16,129 nucleotides of DNA from Candidatus Omnitrophica bacterium CG1_02_40_15. Its GTDB lineage: Bacteria; Omnitrophota; Gorgyraeia; Gorgyraeales; Gorgyraeaceae. The stretch spans positions 1 through 16,129 of the forward strand of contig MNVP01000026.1 in assembly GCA_001871815.1 (NCBI GenBank), written 5' to 3'. A model generated the notes under the pieces. The model did not search any database, was not told where the DNA came from, and was given only the letters and a program-made list of their open reading frames with translations. The position numbers and the translations under genes are program-made. Of the stretch, positions 1-6,230 are shown one piece after another. The first letter of the stretch is position 1. Every line of letters begins with the position of its first letter.

Positions 1-230
1 TCTATTAATGCCATAAATTCTTCTCTTATTTTTTTAAGAGCGGCTAAATGAGATAGAGTAACTTCTTCTATATCTTTATATTTTTTATTTCCAATAGTAA
101 AATTACATACCATTTCTAATAGCGCTATGCCTAATGACCCGGTCAAGCTGGCTGCGCTTCCGCCGCCTGGCGCAGGCTGTTTTGCAGCTAAATCATTAAT
201 ATATTTGTTGATAGATTCGTTTATGTACAT
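1..230 (-). CDS. fchA: Methenyl-THF cyclohydrolase / FTCD-C family protein, 3' part cut by window edge
   Basis: The reverse complement reads from an ATG at 228-230 without a stop to the left edge, giving 76 residues. It shows the hallmark N-terminus of the formiminotransferase-cyclodeaminase C-terminal family: a helix, then APGGGSAAS, then a helix ending in a GNKKY-type motif. Stand-alone members (FchA) hydrolyse 5,10-methenyl-THF to 10-formyl-THF or work in reverse; they are cytosolic and mostly helical. The gene follows fhs, whose product makes 10-formyl-THF, so the pair carries out consecutive folate C1 steps, as in acetogens and other Wood-Ljungdahl or C1-assimilating bacteria. A weak AGAAG lies about 8 nt before the ATG. 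The 80-nt gap to fhs is almost filled by a palindrome. The family call is firm; choosing cyclohydrolase over cyclodeaminase activity rests on the fhs neighbour. Confidence 0.85.
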   Translation of the reverse strand, partial: MYINESINKYINDLAAKQPAPGGGSAASLTGSLGIALLEMVCNFTIGNKKYKDIEEVTLSHLAALKKIREEFMALI

Positions 231-240
231 TTTTATAACT

Positions 241-305
241 TCTCGACTCGGCCTTCGGCCTCGCTCGAAGATTAATATTGTTCGAGCGAGTGAAACGAGT
301 CGAGA
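241..305. repeat. Palindromic element between fhs and fchA
   Basis: The left arm at 241-269 and right arm at 281-305 are inverted repeats: TCTCGACTCG pairs with CGAGTCGAGA, and TCGCTCGAA with TTCGAGCGA. A small extra hairpin, GGCCTTCGGCC, sits in the left arm. The element begins a few nt after the fhs stop and ends about 10 nt before the fchA ATG, so it fills the junction. Its inner part (CGCTCGAAGA, then ATATTG, then TTGTTCGAG, then CGAGAAC) recurs inside prmC at 6831-6952. There is no U-tract, so it is not a classical intrinsic terminator. Confidence 0.85.
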
Positions 306-309
306 ACAG

Positions 310-2019
310 TCAAAACAGCCCTACCACTTCCCCTTCCTTATCAATATCCACCTTAGTGCCTGCAGGCACGGACGGCAAGCCTGGCATTGTGCGCATCTCT
401 CCGCATAATGGGTATAAAAATCCTGCGCCTGCTGAAATCCTAACATCTCTTATAGGCAAAGTGAAATCCCTGGGCCTCGCCTTAAGCTCAGGGTCATGTG
501 AAAGCGATAAATGAGTTTTTGCCATACATATCGGTAATTTATCATAGCCTAATTTTGTGTAACAATCTATCTTTCTTTCAGCTTCCGGTGCATAATTTAC
601 GTCTTTTGCGCCATAGATATTTTTTGCTATCAGCTCTATCTTTTCTTTAATAGGTATATCCAGAGGGTATAGATACTTGAAGTTTGATTTTTTCTCGCAC
701 ATCTTTATTACAGCTTTAGCTAAATCTACGCCGCCTTCTCCGCCTTTTTCCCATACCTCGCTCAAAACAGCATCCTCGGCCCCTCCGTGCACAGCTATCT
801 CTTTTATTACAGCAATTTCCCTATCCGTATCATATAAAAATCTATTTATCGCGACTACTACTGGTACCCCGAATAATTTTATATTCTCAATATGTTTTTC
901 AAGGTTACTGGCGCCTCTCTTAACAGCTTCTACATCTTCTCTATTTAAAGCTGCTTTATCTATTTTTTTGCCAGGCGCCGCCTTAAATGCCCCTCCGTGC
1001 ATTTTAAGGGCCCGGACACTAACTACTATCACCACAGCATCAGGCGGCTTAAGGCATGGTATACGGCATTTTATATCCATAAATTTTTCTAGCCCGCAGT
1101 CTGCGCCAAAACCGCTTTCGGTCACCACATAATCTGATAGTTTTAACGCTATCATATCAGCCAGTATTGAATTGTTGCCATGCGCAATGTTCGCAAAAGG
1201 CCCTGCGTGCATGATGCATGGGGTGTTTTCTGTAGTCTGAACAAGATTAGGCTTGATGGCATCTTTTAAAAGGACTGCCATAGCGCCTGCGCATTTCAGG
1301 TTCTCCGCTGTAACCGGCAAGCCATCGTAAGTAAAGGCTGTTATTATTTTTCCTAAGCGGCTCCTTAAATCAAAAAGATCTTTTGAAAGCGCAAGTATCG
1401 CCATCACTTCGCTTGCAACTGTTATATCAAAACCCGTATCCCTAGGGATTCCGTTTTCCTCTCCGCCCAGCCCGGTCTTTATCTGCCGCAAGGCCCTGTC
1501 GCTTATATCCACTACCCGGCGCGTAATAATAGTATCGGGATTTATATTCAGCTTATTGCCTTTGACAATACTATTATCAATAAATGCCGCCAGGAGATTA
1601 TTTGCCGCGCCTACAGCGTGTACGTCGCCTGTAAAATGAAGATTAATATCTTCCATTGGCAGGACCTGAGAATAACCTCCTCCAGCAGCTCCGCCTTTTA
1701 TTCCGAATACAGGCCCCATTGAGGGCTGGCGCAATGTGGTAATTACCTTTTTTTTGAGCCTGGATAGCCCCAGGCTCAAACCAATAGTGGTAACTGTCTT
1801 GCCTTCCCCTAAAGGCGTTGGCGTAATAGCTGTTACATCTATATATTTTCCAAAGGGTTTATCTTTAAGGCGGCTAAGTATAGAAAGGGATATCTTGGCT
1901 TTATATCTTCCGTATAATTCCAGCTCATCTTCTTTTATACCTATATTTTTTGCAATCTCAATAATAGGTTTAAGTTTTGCAGCCTGGGCTATTTCAAGAT
2001 CACTTGGAACATTTTTCAA
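310..2019 (-). CDS. fhs: Formate-tetrahydrofolate ligase (10-formyl-THF synthetase)
   Basis: Catalyses ATP-dependent formylation of THF by formate, the first step of the methyl branch of C1 metabolism, in the cytosol. The P-loop-like motif TPTPLGEGKT lies near residues 66-75 and is followed by the glycine-rich GGAAGGGYSQVLPMEDINLH segment; the C-terminus ends in the family's usual GLF. Length is about 569 residues, close to the family norm (about 555-560). I chose the TTG at 2017-2019 as start because a perfect AAGGAGG lies 5 nt upstream and because family homology (DLEIAQAAKLKPI) begins just after it. An in-frame ATG at 2050-2052 has no Shine-Dalgarno and lies inside a 41-bp palindrome, so it is probably not used. 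The gene lies downstream of yraN and upstream of fchA, forming a folate C1 pair at the end of a translation-gene cluster. Confidence 0.96.
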   Translation of the reverse strand: MKNVPSDLEIAQAAKLKPIIEIAKNIGIKEDELELYGRYKAKISLSILSRLKDKPFGKYIDVTAITPTPLGEGKTVTTIGLSLGLSRLKKKVITTLRQPSMGPVFGIKGGAAGGGYSQVLPMEDINLHFTGDVHAVGAANNLLAAFIDNSIVKGNKLNINPDTIITRRVVDISDRALRQIKTGLGGEENGIPRDTGFDITVASEVMAILALSKDLFDLRSRLGKIITAFTYDGLPVTAENLKCAGAMAVLLKDAIKPNLVQTTENTPCIMHAGPFANIAHGNNSILADMIALKLSDYVVTESGFGADCGLEKFMDIKCRIPCLKPPDAVVIVVSVRALKMHGGAFKAAPGKKIDKAALNREDVEAVKRGASNLEKHIENIKLFGVPVVVAINRFLYDTDREIAVIKEIAVHGGAEDAVLSEVWEKGGEGGVDLAKAVIKMCEKKSNFKYLYPLDIPIKEKIELIAKNIYGAKDVNYAPEAERKIDCYTKLGYDKLPICMAKTHLSLSHDPELKARPRDFTLPIRDVRISAGAGFLYPLCGEMRTMPGLPSVPAGTKVDIDKEGEVVGLF

Positions 2020-2039
2020 AGGCACCTCCTTAAAATCCA

Positions 2040-2080
2040 AACAACTTGACATTTCAACAATGTTGAAATGTCAAGTTGTT
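2040..2080. repeat. Perfect 41-bp palindrome between yraN and fhs
   Basis: Two 20-nt arms (2040-2059 and 2061-2080) are exact reverse complements around a single central base; the arm sequence begins AACAACTTGACATTTC. The palindrome starts directly after the yraN stop and ends about 15 nt before the fhs Shine-Dalgarno. In RNA it would form a 19-20 bp hairpin. The tract after it (TTTGGATTTT) is too interrupted for a typical intrinsic terminator. An intercistronic stabiliser, processing site or repeat insertion are all possible. Confidence 0.9.
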
Positions 2081-2081
2081 G

Positions 2082-2465
2082 TTAATATTTATATCTTGAA
2101 TCTAAATCAAATGCATTTTTGATTAACTTTATCTCTGGATCAGGGCTATCAACGCCCTTGATACTGACAACATCAAATCTGCAAGACTTATCTTCTAATT
2201 TATATCGCTTAATATACGCCAAAGCTGCCTTTGAAACCTGTAGCTGTTTCTTTTTTAATATCGTCTCTTCAGGCAAACCGAATGCTTGATTATTTCTAGC
2301 CCTGACCTCTACGAAACAGATGCAACCCTTATAATCCGCTATTATATCTATTTCGCCAAGCTTTGTCTTATAATTTCTTTCTATTATTTTGTAACCCTGC
2401 TTCTTCAGATAAGAAACAGCTGTATTTTCGCCTCTTTTACCTGAATCAATTCTTGCAAATGTCAT
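2082..2465 (-). CDS. yraN: UPF0102 / YraN-family nuclease-fold protein
   Basis: 127 residues, the normal length for UPF0102. The restriction-endonuclease-like core is visible: an N-terminal GKRGENTAVSYLKKQGY helix, GEIDIIA (acidic residue), then FVEVRAR, which matches the family's VEVKxR with Lys replaced by Arg. The biochemical role of the family is poorly defined; a DNA or Holliday-junction-related nuclease has been suggested. The ATG overlaps the end of rnhB by 20 nt, indicating translational coupling, and the rnhB-yraN order is widely conserved. The stop is followed at once by a perfect palindrome. Confidence 0.93.
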   Translation of the reverse strand: MTFARIDSGKRGENTAVSYLKKQGYKIIERNYKTKLGEIDIIADYKGCICFVEVRARNNQAFGLPEETILKKKQLQVSKAALAYIKRYKLEDKSCRFDVVSIKGVDSPDPEIKLIKNAFDLDSRYKY

Positions 2466-3168
2466 TTTTTAGGGGCGCAAAGCTTTTTCTATGTATCGAG
2501 CATGGGCCATATCGCTTAATGGCCTTTAAGTGAAATTCTGTGCCGTATCCTTTGTGTTTTGAAAAACCATAAAGAGGATATTTTTTATCATATTGGTTCA
2601 TAATCGCGTCGCGCGTTACCTTTGCCATTATTGACGCAGCTGCTATGGAAAAGCTCTTGGAATCGCCTTTTATAATTGGAATTGTTTTATATGGGAGAAA
2701 CCCGCCGAATACGCCATCTACAAGAACGCAGATATCTTTTTGGATGTCTATTTCTTTTTTATTAGCCAGGCGGCAGAATTTGGATATCAATTTTTTAACT
2801 GCCTGCTTCATTGCTGCAAGCGTTGCCATGTGTATATTAACTCTATCTATGTATTTATGATCTTTTATGCCTATCCCAAAAACAGCCCTGGATGATATCT
2901 CTTTGAATGCCCTTTCTCTTTCTAGCGGCCGGAGTTTTTTGGAATCATCTATTCTCTCTTTGTACCTCTGGATCCTGAATCTCTTCGATGAAGAAAGCCC
3001 TAGAATAACAGCGCCTGCCACCACAGGGCCTGCGAGAGGGCCTCTGCCAGCTTCGTCAAGGCCTACTATTATAGAAGCGCCTTTAAGAAACGCCTTCTTT
3101 TCCCAAGACAACATCTGCCTGGTTTTTAGCGACTCCTCTTTCTTCTTCGACTGTCGTGTGCTTGCCAA
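2446..3168 (-). CDS. rnhB: Ribonuclease HII
   Basis: Cleaves RNA in RNA-DNA hybrids and single ribonucleotides embedded in DNA, using two metal ions. Catalytic residues are visible: D38-E39 in GLDEAGRG, D150 in LVDG and D168 in KGD, the last followed by the SIAAASIMAKVTRD signature. Two starts are possible. The TTG at 3166-3168 has GAGGA 6 nt upstream but overlaps rplS by 86 nt and gives a 240-residue protein. The ATG at 3112-3114 gives 222 residues with only a weak AGG upstream. I list the longer form because longer RNase HII proteins have homology beginning before this ATG. The gene overlaps rplS upstream and yraN downstream, so all three are read from one message. Confidence 0.93.
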   Translation of the reverse strand: MASTRQSKKKEESLKTRQMLSWEKKAFLKGASIIVGLDEAGRGPLAGPVVAGAVILGLSSSKRFRIQRYKERIDDSKKLRPLERERAFKEISSRAVFGIGIKDHKYIDRVNIHMATLAAMKQAVKKLISKFCRLANKKEIDIQKDICVLVDGVFGGFLPYKTIPIIKGDSKSFSIAAASIMAKVTRDAIMNQYDKKYPLYGFSKHKGYGTEFHLKAIKRYGPCSIHRKSFAPLKNDICKN

Positions 3169-3475
3169 TTCTTTTCCTCAGATAATATAACCTTGCTCTT
3201 TTAACTTTACCTTTTTTAATAACCTTTACTGAGTCTATCTGCGGAGAATGCACCTGGAACACCCTCTCTACTCCTTCCCCGAAAGATATATGCCTGACCG
3301 TAAAGGTCTCTTTTATCCCAGGCCCTTTTCTGGCAATAACAATGCCTTCAAAGGACTGGGATCTAGTTTTATCGCCTTCTTTTATCTTGACTGCCACTTT
3401 GACAGTATCTCCAACCTTAAAATCAGTGATTTCTTTTTTCATAAAATCTTTTTCTAATTCTCTTATGATATCCAT
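3083..3475 (-). CDS. rplS: 50S ribosomal protein L19
   Basis: L19 sits at the 30S-50S interface near bridge B6. The 130-residue protein has the SH3-like core FKVGDTVKVAVKIKEGDKTR, then RSQSFEGIVIARKGPG, and the typical basic segment VKRARLYYLRKRIGKHTTV. The C-terminus is somewhat longer than the common 115-120 residues. The ATG at 3473-3475 is preceded by a strong AAGGAGG. The gene is not simply read off trmD: a structured repeat (LDR copy A) occupies the whole gap and reaches into trmD, so L19 probably has its own translational or transcriptional control. The 3' end overlaps rnhB if the longer rnhB start is used. Confidence 0.97.
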   Translation of the reverse strand: MDIIRELEKDFMKKEITDFKVGDTVKVAVKIKEGDKTRSQSFEGIVIARKGPGIKETFTVRHISFGEGVERVFQVHSPQIDSVKVIKKGKVKRARLYYLRKRIGKHTTVEEERGVAKNQADVVLGKEGVS

Positions 3476-3479
3476 TATT

Positions 3480-3675
3480 CCTCCTTAAATGAGCACTTCA
3501 GTTACGACAGCTACAGGCTGTCGTAACTGAATCTTACATGAATAATTTATTTGATTGTGCGAATTTGACCCCGGCCTTTTGAATAACAAGCTGAGAAAAA
3601 TTGCTAAAAGGGCGGGGTTAGTTCGGACAAATCACTTACGGAAACCTTTGGTTTCCGTAAGTGATGTCTTCACTA
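3480..3675 (-). promoter_or_regulatory. LDR copy A: three-hairpin leader of rplS, overlapping the 3' end of trmD
   Basis: In transcript order: hairpin H1 (3631-3665, perfect 16-bp arms, 3-nt loop); a central stem (3561-3624) of CCCCGCCCTTTT against AAAAGGCCGGGG plus an AGCAA/TTGTT extension; a conserved single-stranded GCACAATCAAA; H2 (3497-3531, perfect 15-bp arms, 5-nt loop); the conserved GTGCTCAT; and the rplS Shine-Dalgarno. The first roughly 45 nt, including most of H1, are translated as the C-terminus of trmD. Against copies B and C, H2 and H1 differ at many positions but with paired changes. It is probably a cis-acting RNA leader; a mobile repeat is the alternative. Confidence 0.75.
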
Positions 3676-4372
3676 ACAAATCCGGCCTTTTCTTTTTTGT
3701 TACTTTCAGCGCTTCTTTCTTTCTCCATTCCTTTATTTTCTCATGATCTCCGGACAAAAGCACATCCGGAACTTTCATGCCATTGTAATCAGCCGGCCTT
3801 GTATAATGCGGATATTCCAGTAGGGGGCGGTCACTGACCGCCCCTACAACAAACGACTCGTCTTTGGAAGAATTTTCATCCCCCAGGGCGCCAGGCAACA
3901 ATCTTACAACGCTATCAATTATTACCATGGCAGGCAATTCTCCGCCAGTCAAAATAAAGTCCCCTATTGATATTTCATCGTCTGCAAGGCCTTCTGCAAC
4001 CCTCTCATCTATGCCTTCATAATGGCCGCACAATAGCGCCATGTGCTCATATTTTGATAACTTTAGCGCAAGGGCCTGATCGAATTTTTTGCCCTTGGGA
4101 GTCAGGAGTATTGTCCTTGTCTTCAGCCTGCGGTCTTTTGTCTTCTTTCGTATATAGTTAACCGCTTCAAAAAATGGCTCGGCATTCATTACCATGCCAG
4201 GCCCGCCGCCAAAAGGCTTATCGTCCACTTTCTTGTGTTTGTCTTTTGAGAAGAGCCTCAAGTCTATTATATTTATTTCAACAACTCTTTTTTCTTTAGC
4301 CCTCTTTACAATAGACTCTCCCAGCACTGCGTCAAACATGTTCGGGAATATTGTCAGGACATCTATTCTCAT
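3632..4372 (-). CDS. trmD: tRNA (guanine-37-N1)-methyltransferase
   Basis: SAM-dependent SPOUT enzyme that methylates G37 of tRNAs to prevent +1 frameshifting. 246 residues. The trefoil-knot motifs are clear: N-terminal MRIDVLTIFPNMF, KVDDKPFGGGPGM, LLCGHYEGIDERV near residues 113-125, and SIGDFILTGGELPAM near 135-149. Two oddities stand out. Residues about 175-183, just before LLEYPHYTRP, are extra relative to the family and are encoded by the palindrome at 3820-3847. The last roughly 15 residues are encoded by LDR copy A. No Shine-Dalgarno precedes the ATG; instead a 69-nt heptamer-repeat hairpin ends 5 nt upstream. The usual rimM between rpsP and trmD is absent here. Confidence 0.96.
   Translation of the reverse strand: MRIDVLTIFPNMFDAVLGESIVKRAKEKRVVEINIIDLRLFSKDKHKKVDDKPFGGGPGMVMNAEPFFEAVNYIRKKTKDRRLKTRTILLTPKGKKFDQALALKLSKYEHMALLCGHYEGIDERVAEGLADDEISIGDFILTGGELPAMVIIDSVVRLLPGALGDENSSKDESFVVGAVSDRPLLEYPHYTRPADYNGMKVPDVLLSGDHEKIKEWRKKEALKVTKKKRPDLLVKTSLTETKGFRK
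3820..3847. repeat. Coding palindrome inside trmD
   Basis: A 28-nt near-perfect palindrome (GTAGGGGGCGGTCA, then C, then TGACCGCCCCTAC; the arms differ by one G in the run) is translated in frame as about nine residues (VVGAVSDRP) just before the conserved LEYPHYTRP of TrmD. The GTAGGG...CCCTAC end resembles the palindrome at 7280-7307 upstream of prmC, suggesting one family. Confidence 0.85.
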
Positions 4373-4377
4373 AACAT

Positions 4378-4446
4378 ATAGCGGATAGCGGATAGCGGAT
4401 AGCGGATAGAAAGACTATACGCTCTACGCTAAACGCTATACGCTAA
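4378..4446. repeat. Heptamer-repeat hairpin HR1 between rpsP and trmD
   Basis: The left arm (4378-4409) is four copies of ATAGCGG plus ATAG. A 5-nt loop follows, then a 32-nt right arm (4415-4446) of degenerate units CTATACG, CTCTACG, CTAAACG, CTATACG and CTAA. The AGCG/CGCT cores of the arms pair at 7-nt spacing, while positions between cores often mismatch. Architecture (32-5-32) is identical to HR2 at 8402-8470. It ends 5 nt before the trmD ATG, occupying the place of a Shine-Dalgarno. Confidence 0.88.
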
Positions 4447-4449
4447 CCT

Positions 4450-4692
4450 CTATATTACTCCCTGTTTCTTAAAAAGGCTCTTTATTATCTCCGTAGGGGT
4501 AGCGCCTTTTGACAACCAAAACTTGGCCCGTTCCTTATCTATGCTTATAAAGGCCGGTTTCCTGGATGGGTCATAATAGCCTAGCTCCTCTATCGTTTTT
4601 CCATCTCTTGCGCGCCTTATGTCGCATACTACAATCCTTTGATGAGGTTTCTTTTTTGTTCCTAATCTTTTTAATCTAATTCTTACTGCCAT
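4450..4692 (-). CDS. rpsP: 30S ribosomal protein S16
   Basis: Small-subunit assembly protein, 80 residues, normal length. It carries the family N-terminus MAVRIRLKRLGTKKKPHQRI, the DIRRARDGKTIEELGYYDP segment and the GATPTEIIKSLFKKQG C-terminus. The ATG at 4690-4692 has a perfect AAGGAGG about 5 nt upstream. The 5' leader is LDR copy B, which fills the whole gap to murA, and a heptamer-repeat hairpin follows the stop. The gene is therefore bracketed by two repeat types, as is rpmE. Confidence 0.97.
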   Translation of the reverse strand: MAVRIRLKRLGTKKKPHQRIVVCDIRRARDGKTIEELGYYDPSRKPAFISIDKERAKFWLSKGATPTEIIKSLFKKQGVI

Positions 4693-4696
4693 TTAT

Positions 4697-4892
4697 CCTC
4701 CTTTAATGAGCACTTCACTTACGGCATCTTTAGATGCCGTAAGTGAATCTTCTATGAGTTACTTCTTTGATTGTGCGAATTAAATCCCGCCCTTTTGAAT
4801 AGCAAGCTGAGAAAAATTGCTAAAAGGGCGGGATAAGTTCGGCCAAATGACTTACGTCGCACTTTGTGCTCCGTAAGTCATGGCCTCACTTA
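4697..4892 (-). promoter_or_regulatory. LDR copy B: three-hairpin leader of rpsP
   Basis: Runs from the murA stop codon to the rpsP Shine-Dalgarno. H1 is at 4848-4880 (TGACTTACG arms, a small internal loop, then GCAC/GTGC). The central stem is at 4777-4840 (CCCGCCCTTTT with AAAAGGGCGGG, plus TAGCAA with TTGCTA). Next come the conserved GCACAATCAAA and H2 at 4714-4747 (16-nt arms TTCACTTACGGCATCT and complement). A 91-nt stretch (4752-4842) is identical to copy C (8747-8837), yet H1 differs between the two while keeping its fold. No U-tract follows any hairpin, so a simple terminator is unlikely. Confidence 0.78.
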
Positions 4893-6155
4893 GTCTTCTT
4901 TTTCCCTCTTTATTTTAACGCCTAATTTTTCTAATTTCTCCTCTATGTTATGATACCCCCTGTCAAGGTGGTATATCCTGGATATCTCTGTTTTGCCTTT
5001 TGCAACAAGCGCTGCCAGAACCAGGCCTGCGCTTGCCCTTAAATCAGAAGCCATTACAGGAGCTGCGCTCAGCTTCGGAACGCCTTTGACTATTGCGCTA
5101 GAGCCTTCCAGTATGATATGCGCGCCCATTCTTGCGAGTTCGCTTATATGCATAAATCTTTCCGGATATATCTTCTCTGTTATCACGCTTATGCCTTTAG
5201 TCATGCACATGAGAGCCATCATCTGGGCCTGCATATCAGTAGGAAAACCCGGATAAGGCAAAGTAGTAACGTCAACAGGTTTTATAAAACCTGTTTTTAC
5301 AACTCGGAGCCCGTCTTTCGTGCTTGTAATTTTCACGCCCACATCTTTTAATTTATCTATCACGGCTCCCAGATATTCTATGTTGGCGCCTTTTATTAAC
5401 ACATCTCCTCCTGTAATCGCAGATGCTATCATAAAAGTGCCTGCCTCTATCCTGTCATTTATTATTGAATATTCCGTTCCATGGAGAGATTTTACGCCTT
5501 CTATTTCTAATATTGGCGTCCTCTGGCCTTTTATTTTAGCGCCCATCTTAATAAGAAAATCTGCCAGGTCGCAAACCTCTGGTTCGCACGCAGCGTTTTC
5601 AATAACAGTTTTTCCTCTTGCAAGAGTCGCAGCCATCATGACATTGGCTGTCGCAAGGACACTCGAACCGAATTTGCCTCCAAGATAAATCCGTCCGCCT
5701 GTAAGATTTTTTGCATCTGCAATTATATATCCATGCTCCACTTTCAGGTCAGCTCCAAGGGCTTTAAGGCCTTTTATATGTAAATCGATCGGCCTAGGGC
5801 CTATTATGCATCCTCCAGGCATTGATACTTCTGCGTGCTTTAATTTTGCAAGCAAGGGGCCAAGTACGCACACAGAAGCCCTCATTGTGCTGACAAGCTT
5901 ATATGGCGCAACATAATTATTGTATCCATTTGGATGAACAACGCAGACACCGTCTTCCATATCAGCTCTGACACCCATATTCCTAAGTATCCTGAGTATT
6001 GTGTATACATCCCGTAAAGGCGGGACATTTTTTATAACGCTCTTTTCATCTGCGAGAAGCGTGGCTGCGAGTATCGGAAGCGCAGCGTTTTTAGCTCCGC
6101 TTATCTCTACAACACCTCTTAATCTCACGCCGCCTTCTATAATAAATTTATCCAA
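4890..6155 (-). CDS. murA: UDP-N-acetylglucosamine 1-carboxyvinyltransferase
   Basis: Catalyses the first committed step of peptidoglycan synthesis, transferring enolpyruvate from PEP to UDP-GlcNAc in the cytosol. 421 residues, full length. Visible motifs: GAKNAALP with the substrate-binding Lys22-Asn23, the catalytic loop PGGCIIGPRPIDLH with Cys116 (so of the fosfomycin-sensitive Cys type), and the C-terminal DLRASAGLVLAAL and YHLDRGYHNIEEKL. The start is TTG at 6153-6155: the family N-terminus begins there, and GAGGTGA lies 7 nt upstream. Its stop codon coincides with the start of LDR copy B. The 75-nt gap to prmC is mostly a hairpin. Confidence 0.97.
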   Translation of the reverse strand: MDKFIIEGGVRLRGVVEISGAKNAALPILAATLLADEKSVIKNVPPLRDVYTILRILRNMGVRADMEDGVCVVHPNGYNNYVAPYKLVSTMRASVCVLGPLLAKLKHAEVSMPGGCIIGPRPIDLHIKGLKALGADLKVEHGYIIADAKNLTGGRIYLGGKFGSSVLATANVMMAATLARGKTVIENAACEPEVCDLADFLIKMGAKIKGQRTPILEIEGVKSLHGTEYSIINDRIEAGTFMIASAITGGDVLIKGANIEYLGAVIDKLKDVGVKITSTKDGLRVVKTGFIKPVDVTTLPYPGFPTDMQAQMMALMCMTKGISVITEKIYPERFMHISELARMGAHIILEGSSAIVKGVPKLSAAPVMASDLRASAGLVLAALVAKGKTEISRIYHLDRGYHNIEEKLEKLGVKIKREKED

Positions 6156-6171
6156 TGTATAGTCACCTCTG

Positions 6172-6219
6172 AATTTACACTTCCGAAGCGTAACGTATCA
6201 CACTTTGGAAGTGTAAATT
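6172..6219. repeat. Inverted repeat upstream of murA
   Basis: AATTTACACTTCC at 6172-6184 and its exact complement at 6207-6219 give a 13-bp stem around a 22-nt loop region. It lies between the prmC stop and the murA Shine-Dalgarno. There is no following U-tract in transcript direction. Confidence 0.8.
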
Positions 6220-6230
6220 GGCTAAGGAAT

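Noticed and set aside
2020..2052. ATG at 2050-2052 as the fhs start
   Set aside because: It lies within a perfect palindrome without a Shine-Dalgarno, while a perfect AAGGAGG precedes the TTG at 2017-2019 where family homology begins.
4101..4145. Possible extra small insertion in trmD (TKDRRLKTRT)
   Set aside because: The segment resembles repeat-derived KDRRLKT strings seen elsewhere, but TrmD length varies here and there is no clear palindrome, so I cannot support it.
4378..4446. CRISPR-like or simple tandem array
   Set aside because: The unit is only 7 nt with no spacers, and the second half is the inverse complement, so it is a hairpin built from heptamers.
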